The translations under genes were made by a program, and so were the position numbers. From an uncultured bacterium (GTDB lineage: Bacteria > Patescibacteriota > Patescibacteriia > Patescibacteriales > Patescibacteriaceae), in the NCBI GenBank assembly GCA_937868555.1, contig CALMNI010000074.1:1-7464 (forward strand): a stretch of DNA of 7,464 nucleotides, given 5' to 3'. Shown one piece after another: positions 1 to 5,473 of this stretch (position 1 is the first letter of the stretch; the number at the start of each line of letters is the position of its first letter). Below the pieces are notes generated by a model. The model did not search any database. It worked only from the letters and a program-made list of their open reading frames with translations, and was not told the DNA's origin.

Positions 1-820
1 ATACCTCCAATATATATTTAATCTCATTCACAATAGGGGCAATTGCTTCAATAATCATTGCCGGAGCGCTTTCACTGGCATCCGTAGGACTATTATGCAT
101 TAAATCATACTTGAACTGCTCAGCTTGCTCGAGCGATAAATTTAAATGAGCGGCAATGGCTTGGCTAATATTAATTCCTCCCACCGCAATGCTTCGGTTA
201 ATAACCGGAGTGCTCTTATCAACAACAAAAATATTAGTTGTCGTTGAACCTAGTTGTACAATCATAACAGGCGAACGATCATTACCGAGTAATGAACGTA
301 TAAGCGCAAAAATTTCCGTTTCTAAACTAAGTAGATTTATTTGCGCAGCCTTAAAAACGGAAATATAATTTTGAATCAAAGTTTTAGGAGCGCCAGTCAA
401 CAAAATTTTTGAATTTTCAGTACTAGCTCCATCAATTTTTTGCCAGTCAAGAACAATGTCTTGCAAAGGCAAAGGGATAACTTTTTTTGCCTCCCAGTTA
501 ACTGCGGCTTCAAAATCTTTCTTATTCACGTTTTGATTAACGCTGATAATAGAAGAAAAAACCGAGAACGTAGGCAAAGAAGCCAAGGCCGACGTAGAAG
601 TCAAACGAGCCTTGGCAGCGATATGCTGAATTAAAGAAGATGTACGGGTAACATCGAGAGGCGAAGAATCCTTGGCCGCTTCCTCATTTAAGCGTTCGCT
701 AAAACCGTACGTCGATAAAGCGACTTTGCTACCATGCCGTTTTAACTCAACGATCTTGATACTCAATGCGCTTATATCAACGCCAAGATAACTTTGAATT
801 GATGAAGAGAATAGGGACAT
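1..820 (-). CDS. pilM: PilM-like type IV pilus assembly ATPase, C-terminus missing (off window edge)
   Basis: This reading frame opens at an ATG at 820 (MSLFSSSIQSYLGVDISALS) and runs without a stop to the left edge, giving 273 codons; PilM proteins are usually about 350 residues, so roughly the last quarter is missing. It has the actin-like/FtsA fold signatures of PilM: a first phosphate-binding strand (LGVDISALSIKIVEL, residues 12-26), a second phosphate strand (IVQLGSTTTNIFVV, starting near residue 187), and the VGGINISQAIA segment that follows it. PilM is a cytoplasmic actin-like ATPase that binds the N-terminus of PilN and links the inner-membrane platform of the type IV pilus. The usual DIG residues are degenerate here (DIS in the first strand, QLG in the second), so nucleotide binding may be altered. 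A weak AGGA precedes the start by a few bases. The family call is firm; pilus function is inferred because no other pil gene lies in view. Confidence 0.85.
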   Translation of the reverse strand, partial: MSLFSSSIQSYLGVDISALSIKIVELKRHGSKVALSTYGFSERLNEEAAKDSSPLDVTRTSSLIQHIAAKARLTSTSALASLPTFSVFSSIISVNQNVNKKDFEAAVNWEAKKVIPLPLQDIVLDWQKIDGASTENSKILLTGAPKTLIQNYISVFKAAQINLLSLETEIFALIRSLLGNDRSPVMIVQLGSTTTNIFVVDKSTPVINRSIAVGGINISQAIAAHLNLSLEQAEQFKYDLMHNSPTDASESAPAMIIEAIAPIVNEIKYILEV

Positions 821-843
821 ATCCTGGCACAATGCCCATTATT

Positions 844-872
844 TTGACACTACAAAATTGGGCGTATATAAT
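844..872 (+). promoter_or_regulatory. Perfect sigma70-type consensus promoter for the propeller-radA operon
   Basis: TTGACA at 844-849 and TATAAT at 867-872 are separated by exactly 17 bp, a full match to the housekeeping consensus. Initiation is expected at about 879 (G), giving a leader of about 76 bases before the ATG at 955. The nascent RNA would pass through the pilM promoter at 889-918, so the two promoters face each other although the genes diverge. Confidence 0.85.
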
Positions 873-888
873 TTAAGTGGACTACTCT

Positions 889-918
889 ATTATACCATAA
901 ATAACTTAAGGGCAGCAA
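889..918 (-). promoter_or_regulatory. Extended -10 promoter for pilM
   Basis: On the minus strand TATAAT lies at 894-889, preceded by TGG to give the extended form TGnTATAAT. A poor -35 (TTGCTG, three of six matches) lies at 918-913 with an 18-bp spacer. Initiation is expected near 882, giving a leader of about 62 bases before the pilM ATG. The leader would run through the oppositely oriented consensus promoter at 844-872. The assignment rests on sequence match only. Confidence 0.55.
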
Positions 919-919
919 C

Positions 920-941
920 GATTCAAATCATACTTTGAATC
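920..941 (+). repeat. Perfect 8-bp inverted repeat in the 5' leader of the propeller gene
   Basis: GATTCAAA (920-927) and TTTGAATC (934-941) are exact reverse complements around a 6-base spacer TCATAC. In the transcript this forms a hairpin ending 13 bases before the start codon, just upstream of a weak AGG ribosome-binding site (947-949). In DNA it is also a plausible operator. It sits immediately beyond the poor -35 of the pilM promoter, so a protein bound there could affect both directions. No known regulator is recognised from the sequence. Confidence 0.5.
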
Positions 942-954
942 AGCCCAGGCTCCT

Positions 955-2190
955 ATGAATCTTCAATCAATCAATTTAAAAAAAATCGGCCTGGTTGTCC
1001 TATTCCTTGCCGTCATTGTCTTGGTCGGCTTCCTCCTCTATTCGCTATTTTTCAAAAGCACTCCCGCGCCTTCTAATCCTGACAGTAACGGCGTGACTCC
1101 TGGAAGCGGAAATGGCCTTCCCGAAGCAAACAATGGTACGCCTTCCGTTGTCTCCCCGAACGAAAACGGACTGCCGGGCGATACAGGTACGAACAACAAC
1201 GGATCTAGCTCCTCGCCTAACCCCGAAGAAGCCTTGCCTTCCTCCGAACAGGTTTCCAACCGCGCCGCTTTTTCTTCAGTAAATAAAAATGGACAGCCGC
1301 AGTTTTATAATCCCAGCGACAATCGTTTTTACGCCATAGATAGCCAAGGGAAATTAACCACGCTGAGCGACCAACAATTTTTTGGAGTACAAAATGTTAT
1401 CTGGTCTCCGGATGCCACCAAGGCTATTCTTGAATATCCCGATGGCAGCAAAGTTCGCTATAATTTCGCTACTAAAAACCAAGTAACACTTCCAAAACAC
1501 TGGGAGGACTTTAATTTCTCGCCCGACGGAAATAAAATTGTTGCTAAAAGTATGGGGCTTGATGCCGACAATCGCTGGCTTATTGTTGCTAATGAAGATG
1601 GATCAAAAGCAACAAATATTGAATCTATGGGAGCGAATGCTGATAAAGTTATTACCTCCTGGTCGCCCAACAACCAATCAATAGCATTTTTTTCTGACGG
1701 GGTAGATTTCAACCGCAAAGAAGTTTTCTTTGTTGGACAACATGGCGAAAACTTTAAATCACTCATTACTGAAGGAAGGGGCTTCCAGCCCCTGTGGTCT
1801 CCCCAGGGCGATGAACTAGTATACAGCGTATATTCATCTGATAATGACTATAAACCCACCCTATGGATTGTCGGTGCTCAAGGAGACACTATTGGCGCTA
1901 ATCGTCGTCCTCTCGAACTAAATACCTGGGCTGATAAATGCACCTACTCACAAAACCAACTCTACTGCGCCGTTCCGACTGCCCTAGAACGCGGGGCAGG
2001 TCTCTATCCCGCCACAGCTAGGAATACCCCCGATTTATTATATAAAATCGACCCAAATACTGGGCAAAAACAATTAATTCCCGCCAGCGTTTCGACCTCG
2101 ATGAATAATTTAACCGTCTCGCCCGACGGCATGTATCTATACTTTACTGAAGGCAATAATGCCGTGCTTCGAAAAATTAAAATTAAATAA
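955..2190 (+). CDS. Membrane-anchored TolB/WD40-like beta-propeller protein
   Basis: The 411-residue product starts with a short positive stretch and one hydrophobic segment (residues 11-33, GLVVLFLAVIVLVGFLLYSL). There is no lipobox cysteine and no clear cleavage site, so it is probably a signal anchor with the body outside the membrane. Residues 35-98 are a low-complexity linker rich in Pro, Asn, Gly and Ser. The rest carries PD40-type propeller blades, marked by WSPDATKAIL (150-159), FSPDGNKIVAKS (188-199), WSPNNQSIAFFS (236-247), WSPQGDELVYSVYS (281-294) and VSPDGMYLYF (388-397). Two cysteines, C329 and C338 (WADKCTYSQNQLYCAVP), could form an external disulfide. Such propellers usually bind proteins or peptidoglycan-associated partners; no catalytic motif is visible and the function is unknown. 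The start is supported by an AGG five bases upstream and by the anchor beginning near residue 1. The stop overlaps the radA start (TAATG), so the two genes are cotranscribed and probably translationally coupled. Confidence 0.85.
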   Translation: MNLQSINLKKIGLVVLFLAVIVLVGFLLYSLFFKSTPAPSNPDSNGVTPGSGNGLPEANNGTPSVVSPNENGLPGDTGTNNNGSSSSPNPEEALPSSEQVSNRAAFSSVNKNGQPQFYNPSDNRFYAIDSQGKLTTLSDQQFFGVQNVIWSPDATKAILEYPDGSKVRYNFATKNQVTLPKHWEDFNFSPDGNKIVAKSMGLDADNRWLIVANEDGSKATNIESMGANADKVITSWSPNNQSIAFFSDGVDFNRKEVFFVGQHGENFKSLITEGRGFQPLWSPQGDELVYSVYSSDNDYKPTLWIVGAQGDTIGANRRPLELNTWADKCTYSQNQLYCAVPTALERGAGLYPATARNTPDLLYKIDPNTGQKQLIPASVSTSMNNLTVSPDGMYLYFTEGNNAVLRKIKIK

Positions 2191-3530
2191 TGGCAACTAA
2201 ATCAATCTACGCTTGCAGTGCTTGCGGTGCTCAATTCCCTAAATGGCAAGGCCGCTGCGATGAGTGTGGCGGCTGGGGTACGCTGAGTTTAGAATCCGCC
2301 ACTGAAAAAAACGGCGGGCAATCAAAAACAGCGGCAGCGGAAATAGTGCGTCTTGCCGATGTTGACACTGCAGATAACTTCCGCCGCCTCGCAACAAATA
2401 TCGAAGAAATCGATAGAGTCTTTGGAGGCGGCATCGTTACCGGCTCTTTAACGCTTCTCTCCGGAGAACCGGGAATAGGAAAATCGACCATCGTCGCACA
2501 AATTGCCGATGCCATTGGAAAAAATAAACCAGTTATTTATAGTTCGGGAGAAGAATCACTCGGCCAAGTCAAACTGCGCCTCGAACGCCTTGGCTGCAAT
2601 TTAAAAAACTTTAACTTTATTAATGCAACTGATATTGAAAAAATTCTTTCCGCCGTTGAGCAATCTTCGCCGGAATTAGTGATCATTGATTCCATCCAAA
2701 CCGTACACAGTACTCTTGTCCCTCAAGAAGCCGGTAGTCTTAACCAAATACGAGCCGTAGCCGTACGCTGTTTAGAAACCGCCAAACGCCGCAATATCCC
2801 TTTTATTCTTATTGGCCATGTTACGAAAGACGGGGCTATCGCCGGTCCAAAATCTCTCGAACACCTAGTTGATACTGTTTTATATCTTGAGCAAGAAACA
2901 GCCAGGGGTTACCAATTATTGCGCGCAAGTAAAAATCGCTTCGGTTCAACCAACGAACTGGGAATCTTTGAAATGACTGGCAAAGGATTTATTCCAGTTG
3001 CAAATCCATCGGCAATTTTTCTTGATGAGGAATTGAGCACGAGCGGGGGTTCAGCTACGAGCTGCATTATCGAAGGAACGCGTCCTTTTTTAGTCGAAGT
3101 ACAAGCGCTGGTTACAAAAACAGTTTTCGGCTATCCACAACGCAAGGCATCTGGTTTTGACCTCAATCGCCTGCAAGTTTTAGCAGCCGTTATCAACAAA
3201 CGCAGCAAGTTTAATTTAACGACCCAAGATATTATCCTTAACATGGTCGGAGGATTGCGCGTAACCGATCCGGGCTTGGACTTGGCCGCTGCGGCCGCCA
3301 TCATTTCTTCCTTACTTGATAAATCGCTTGATCGGCACTTACTTATCCTCGGGGAAGTTGGGTTGGGGGGAGAAATCAGACCGGTCGGACAAATGGCTCT
3401 GCGCCTTAAAGAAGCCGCTAAGCTTGGATTTAAAAAAGCCCTCGTTCCCCGTATAGAAACGGAAGTCAAAGGAATTAATCTCGTCGTTGCAAAAAATCTT
3501 AGCGAGGCGATCGCCGCTTTATGGCCTTAG
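2190..3530 (+). CDS. radA: DNA repair and recombination protein RadA
   Basis: RadA (Sms) is a RecA-like ATPase that processes branched DNA and promotes branch migration during homologous recombination. All family parts are present in 446 residues, close to the 450-460 usual for the family. The N-terminal zinc finger has four cysteines (C9, C12, C23, C26). Walker A is GEPGIGKST (92-100), Walker B is LVIIDSIQ (163-170), and the RadA-specific KNRFG motif is at 248-252. The C-terminal part from about residue 300 is the Lon-protease-like domain; its DPGLDLAAAAA segment (360-370) has no catalytic serine, as expected for RadA, where the domain is structural. Translation starts at an ATG sharing one base with the stop codon of the preceding gene and has no Shine-Dalgarno of its own, which favours coupled initiation. 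The 3' end overlaps trmD tail to tail by 32 bases, and no terminator is visible after it. Confidence 0.97.
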   Translation: MATKSIYACSACGAQFPKWQGRCDECGGWGTLSLESATEKNGGQSKTAAAEIVRLADVDTADNFRRLATNIEEIDRVFGGGIVTGSLTLLSGEPGIGKSTIVAQIADAIGKNKPVIYSSGEESLGQVKLRLERLGCNLKNFNFINATDIEKILSAVEQSSPELVIIDSIQTVHSTLVPQEAGSLNQIRAVAVRCLETAKRRNIPFILIGHVTKDGAIAGPKSLEHLVDTVLYLEQETARGYQLLRASKNRFGSTNELGIFEMTGKGFIPVANPSAIFLDEELSTSGGSATSCIIEGTRPFLVEVQALVTKTVFGYPQRKASGFDLNRLQVLAAVINKRSKFNLTTQDIILNMVGGLRVTDPGLDLAAAAAIISSLLDKSLDRHLLILGEVGLGGEIRPVGQMALRLKEAAKLGFKKALVPRIETEVKGINLVVAKNLSEAIAALWP

Positions 3531-4200
3531 GTTTTTTAGCAAAATGCGATTCCCGCCACTGCGCAATAGCTTTATGATTCCCCGATAAAAGCACCGATGG
3601 AACTCGGTGTATTTTGTTTCCAAAACGCACTGCTTCGGGCTTGGTGTACTGAGGATATTCTAAGACTCCCTCAACGGAATGTGATTCAAAGCTCAAGCTG
3701 TCGCTATTTCCTAAGACTCCGGGAAGAAGCCGAGCCACTGAATCAATAATGACAGCCGCACCTAATTCGCCACCGGTTAATACATAATCTCCGATTGAAA
3801 TTTCTTCATCGACTAATTCAAGAACGCGATCATCAATGCCTTCGTAACGACCGCAAATAAAAATCATTGATTGAAGATTGCGCGCATACTCGCGAGCAAG
3901 CGATTGGCTCCACGTTCGGCCACGCGCCGATAATAAAATAATTTTTTGTTTTCCCTTGCGAAAGGTTCGAGATTTCTTAAGATCCCTCAAGGCCTTGTAG
4001 ATGGGCTCTATCTTCATTACCATTCCAGCCCCTCCTCCATACGGCGTATCATCGACAGATTTATGCGCATCATCGGTCCAGGCACGGAGGTCGTACCCTT
4101 CGATAGTAATTATCTTTTTTTTCTGCGCACGACCCAATACACCGATCTTGCAATAGTCAGCTATCATTTCGGGAAAAATTGTTAGAACGCGGAATAGCAT
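3499..4200 (-). CDS. trmD: tRNA (guanine37-N1)-methyltransferase TrmD
   Basis: TrmD uses S-adenosylmethionine to make m1G37 next to the anticodon, which prevents +1 frameshifting. It is a knotted SPOUT-class enzyme that works as a dimer in the cytoplasm. The 233-residue product shows the family landmarks: VLTIFPEM (5-12), DDTPYGGGAGMVM (50-62), LLSARGRTWSQ (89-99), ICGRYEGIDDRV (115-126), the SAM-binding knot SIGDYVLTGGELGA (136-149), LLPGVLGN (158-165), LEYPQYTKPE (180-189) and VPSVLLSGNHKAIAQWR (200-216). The usual catalytic Asp of the inter-domain linker appears as Glu172 in FESHS. The start matches the canonical N-terminus, but no good Shine-Dalgarno is visible in GAATTGGCTCT before the ATG. 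khpA lies 40 bases upstream across a terminator-like hairpin. The 3' end overlaps radA. The common partners rpsP, rimM and rplS are absent. Confidence 0.97.
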   Translation of the reverse strand: MLFRVLTIFPEMIADYCKIGVLGRAQKKKIITIEGYDLRAWTDDAHKSVDDTPYGGGAGMVMKIEPIYKALRDLKKSRTFRKGKQKIILLSARGRTWSQSLAREYARNLQSMIFICGRYEGIDDRVLELVDEEISIGDYVLTGGELGAAVIIDSVARLLPGVLGNSDSLSFESHSVEGVLEYPQYTKPEAVRFGNKIHRVPSVLLSGNHKAIAQWRESHFAKKPKAIKRRSPR

Positions 4201-4211
4201 AGAGCCAATTC

Positions 4212-4232
4212 AAAAACCCCGGTTGCCCGGGG
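4212..4232 (-). terminator. Rho-independent terminator or attenuator between khpA and trmD
   Basis: Read on the minus strand, a 6-bp GC-only stem CCCCGG/CCGGGG (4232-4227 with 4222-4217) is closed by a GCAA tetraloop of the GNRA type and followed directly by TTTTT (4216-4212). It begins eight bases after the khpA stop and its T-run ends 11 bases before the trmD ATG. It should end much of the khpA transcript. As no promoter is evident between it and trmD, trmD may be made by read-through. On the plus strand the same stem is followed by CTTTT, so weak bidirectional action is possible. Confidence 0.7.
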
Positions 4233-4240
4233 CTTTTAAT

Positions 4241-4618
4241 TTAGATTGTCAGATTATCGATGTCGTCGATATCGACCATCGAAGTGTCCACCGGCGCTTG
4301 CTGATGTTCAGCGTTATGGCCGCCTTGCGGACGCTCTGTGCGTTCACGGCGAGGAGGCTTAGTTGAACCTTCCGGTTCATAAATCTTTAGATTAACGCGG
4401 GCGTTATTCTTAGCGCCAACAATTTTCAAAAGAGTTCGGATAGACTGAGCGGTTTGGCCGCGGCGACCAATAACATACCCCATATCTTCCGGATCAGTTT
4501 TAAGAGTTAATAGGACGCCCATTTCATCGACCGTCCGATCGACTTCTACCTTGTCGGGATGGCCGACAATGGCTTTAACGATCATTTCAAGAAAATCTTT
4601 GTCTTGCATGTCTGGCAT
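4241..4618 (-). CDS. khpA: KH-domain RNA-binding protein KhpA with a C-terminal extension
   Basis: KhpA (YlqC family) is a small cytoplasmic RNA-binding protein, in some bacteria the partner of KhpB. The KH domain fills residues 1-80 or so: DFLEMIVKAIVGHPDKVEVDR, then the GxxG RNA-grip loop in GYVIGRRGQTAQSIRTLLKIV (IGRRG near residues 50-54), then NARVNLKIYEPE. The family normally ends at about 75-80 residues; this one is 125, with a basic stretch (PPRRERTERPQ) and then an acidic end (DIDDIDN), both probably disordered. The Met at residue 4 is an alternative start; the first ATG is preferred because it fits the promoter leader, though neither has a clear Shine-Dalgarno. Its consensus promoter lies directly upstream and trmD follows across a terminator hairpin. 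Elsewhere khpA is commonly found near rpsP, rimM and trmD; here only the trmD neighbour remains. Confidence 0.9.
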   Translation of the reverse strand: MPDMQDKDFLEMIVKAIVGHPDKVEVDRTVDEMGVLLTLKTDPEDMGYVIGRRGQTAQSIRTLLKIVGAKNNARVNLKIYEPEGSTKPPRRERTERPQGGHNAEHQQAPVDTSMVDIDDIDNLTI

Positions 4619-4620
4619 AC

Positions 4621-4643
4621 GTCTTAATACTTAATAATTAGAC
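4621..4643 (-). repeat. Imperfect inverted repeat filling the khpA 5' leader
   Basis: GTCTAAT and ATTAAGAC (minus strand, 4643-4621) pair over 7 bp with one bulged base around an AT-rich loop. With initiation at 4644 the hairpin would span the RNA from about +2 to +24 and end two bases before the AUG. The stem is AU-rich and only moderately stable, so its effect on initiation or mRNA 5'-end stability is a hypothesis. Confidence 0.4.
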
Positions 4644-4650
4644 TATTTTC

Positions 4651-4679
4651 ATTATAGCGCAAAAACGGCTCTTTGTCAA
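4651..4679 (-). promoter_or_regulatory. Perfect sigma70-type consensus promoter for khpA
   Basis: On the minus strand TTGACA (4679-4674) and TATAAT (4656-4651) are separated by exactly 17 bp. The -35 starts one base after the stop codon of the upstream histidine kinase. Initiation is predicted at A4644, giving a 26-base leader. This is the second full-consensus promoter in the window. Confidence 0.85.
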
Positions 4680-4680
4680 C

Positions 4681-5370
4681 TTAACGTGCCGGAAAACGCA
4701 ATCTTACGTGCAACCCCTTTTTCTTCCCCGGCTCTGCCCCAATAGAACCGCCATGCGCTTTCATAATAAGCTGAGCTATGTATAATCCCAACCCAAAACC
4801 ATTACCGTCCCGAGATTGCGATCCGCGTTCAAACTTTTTAAATATTCCTTTAATTTCCCGGGCTGAAAGTCCGGGACCGCTATCAGCCACCCCTACTTCA
4901 ATCAACCTGCCAACTTTTTGAGATGAAACTATGATTGTTCCTGCGCTGCTATATTTGATTGCATTATCCAAAACATTATTTATTACTTGGCGCAGCATCA
5001 CTTCATCAGCATTAACCACGCCCGTAGATAAAAAATCTTTATATACTAAACGTAAGCCCTTCACCGCCGCCTTTGGCTTCATTTCAACCAGTAATTCGCG
5101 AATAGCCTTATCAAGAGAAAAAGGCCGAATATCCAAAGTAAGCCGGCCATTTTCTAGTCTCGCCATTTCGAGCAAATTTTCCGCCAAACGTAATAACCGC
5201 TCATTTGCCTGATAAACAACTTTAAGAGCCGCTTTTAATTTTGCTTCTTTTATTTTGCCAAAGCTCCCCTCTAATATCATCGATAAATATCCCTTCATGA
5301 GTGTCAACGGCGTTCGCAATTGATGGGAAGCAACAGATATAAAATCCAAATCACTCTTTTGTTTTTTCAT
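4681..5370 (-). CDS. Sensor-less soluble histidine kinase
   Basis: The 229-residue protein is a bare kinase core. The HisKA dimerisation and phosphoacceptor helix starts almost at the N-terminus, with the H-box FISVASHQLRTPL and phosphoacceptor His16, and runs to about residue 75. The HATPase domain follows, with N-box NNVLDNAIKYS (131-141), G1 box DSGPG (163-167), F-box FKKFER (177-182) and G2 box GFGLGL (191-196). All boxes are intact, so autophosphorylation is expected. There is no membrane segment, PAS, GAF or HAMP domain, and no response regulator in the window. The ATG at 5370 is preferred to a GTG at 5424, because the longer form would begin inside the tsf terminator and upstream of the kinase promoter. 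No Shine-Dalgarno is seen; a -10 box nine bases before the ATG suggests a near-leaderless mRNA. It follows tsf but is separated from it by a strong terminator, so it is likely a separate unit, possibly reading on into khpA. Signal and partner are unknown. Confidence 0.9.
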   Translation of the reverse strand: MKKQKSDLDFISVASHQLRTPLTLMKGYLSMILEGSFGKIKEAKLKAALKVVYQANERLLRLAENLLEMARLENGRLTLDIRPFSLDKAIRELLVEMKPKAAVKGLRLVYKDFLSTGVVNADEVMLRQVINNVLDNAIKYSSAGTIIVSSQKVGRLIEVGVADSGPGLSAREIKGIFKKFERGSQSRDGNGFGLGLYIAQLIMKAHGGSIGAEPGKKKGLHVRLRFPAR

Positions 5371-5379
5371 AGTAGTATT

Positions 5380-5388
5380 AGTATACCA
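5380..5388 (-). promoter_or_regulatory. Extended -10 element for the histidine kinase
   Basis: On the minus strand TGGTATACT (5388-5380) is an extended -10 (TGn plus TATACT, five of six matches). The region 17 bp further up is A/T-rich with no good -35. Initiation is expected near 5373, only about three bases before the ATG at 5370. It lies just after the tsf terminator's T-rich tail, consistent with a fresh start of transcription there. Confidence 0.55.
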
Positions 5389-5403
5389 AAAAGAAATCCA
5401 AAA

Positions 5404-5446
5404 TAAAAAACTCCGTCCAGTCACTTTCGAGCGACGGGACGGAGTT
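5404..5446 (-). terminator. Strong intrinsic terminator after tsf
   Basis: A perfect 10-bp stem, AACTCCGTCC with GGACGGAGTT (5446-5437 and 5418-5409 on the minus strand), encloses an 18-base apical region that can form a further short stem (GTCGC with GUGAC, one G-U pair). It is followed on the minus strand by an almost pure T tract (TTTTA, then TTTT). It begins 27 bases after the tsf stop codon. On the plus strand there is no T tract after the stem, so it acts on the rpsB-tsf direction only. Confidence 0.9.
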
Positions 5447-5473
5447 AATTAAAAAAGCATGTGGCAATAGCGG

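Noticed and set aside
156..634. Plus-strand open frames opposite pilM
   Set aside because: They run antisense to a well-supported PilM frame, lack ribosome-binding sites and show no family signature.
1038..1259. Antisense open frame opposite the low-complexity linker of the propeller gene
   Set aside because: It is a shadow of the Pro/Ser/Gly/Asn-rich coding strand, with no ribosome-binding site or recognisable protein.
3507..3514. GCGATCGC octamer (HIP1-like palindrome) near the radA end
   Set aside because: It is a single occurrence within the coding overlap; the highly iterated palindrome of cyanobacteria needs many copies, and the adjacent T-run is too far away to make it a terminator.
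5371..5424. An 18-residue N-terminal extension of the histidine kinase from a GTG at 5424
   Set aside because: It would start inside the tsf terminator hairpin and upstream of the kinase -10 box, uses GTG, and adds no recognisable domain; the ATG at 5370 fits better.
5419..5436. Similarity of the terminator loop (GTCACTTTCGAG) to the end of the cloverleaf repeat (GTCATTTCGAG)
   Set aside because: The match is short and contains an insertion, and the other parts of the repeat are missing; likely coincidence.
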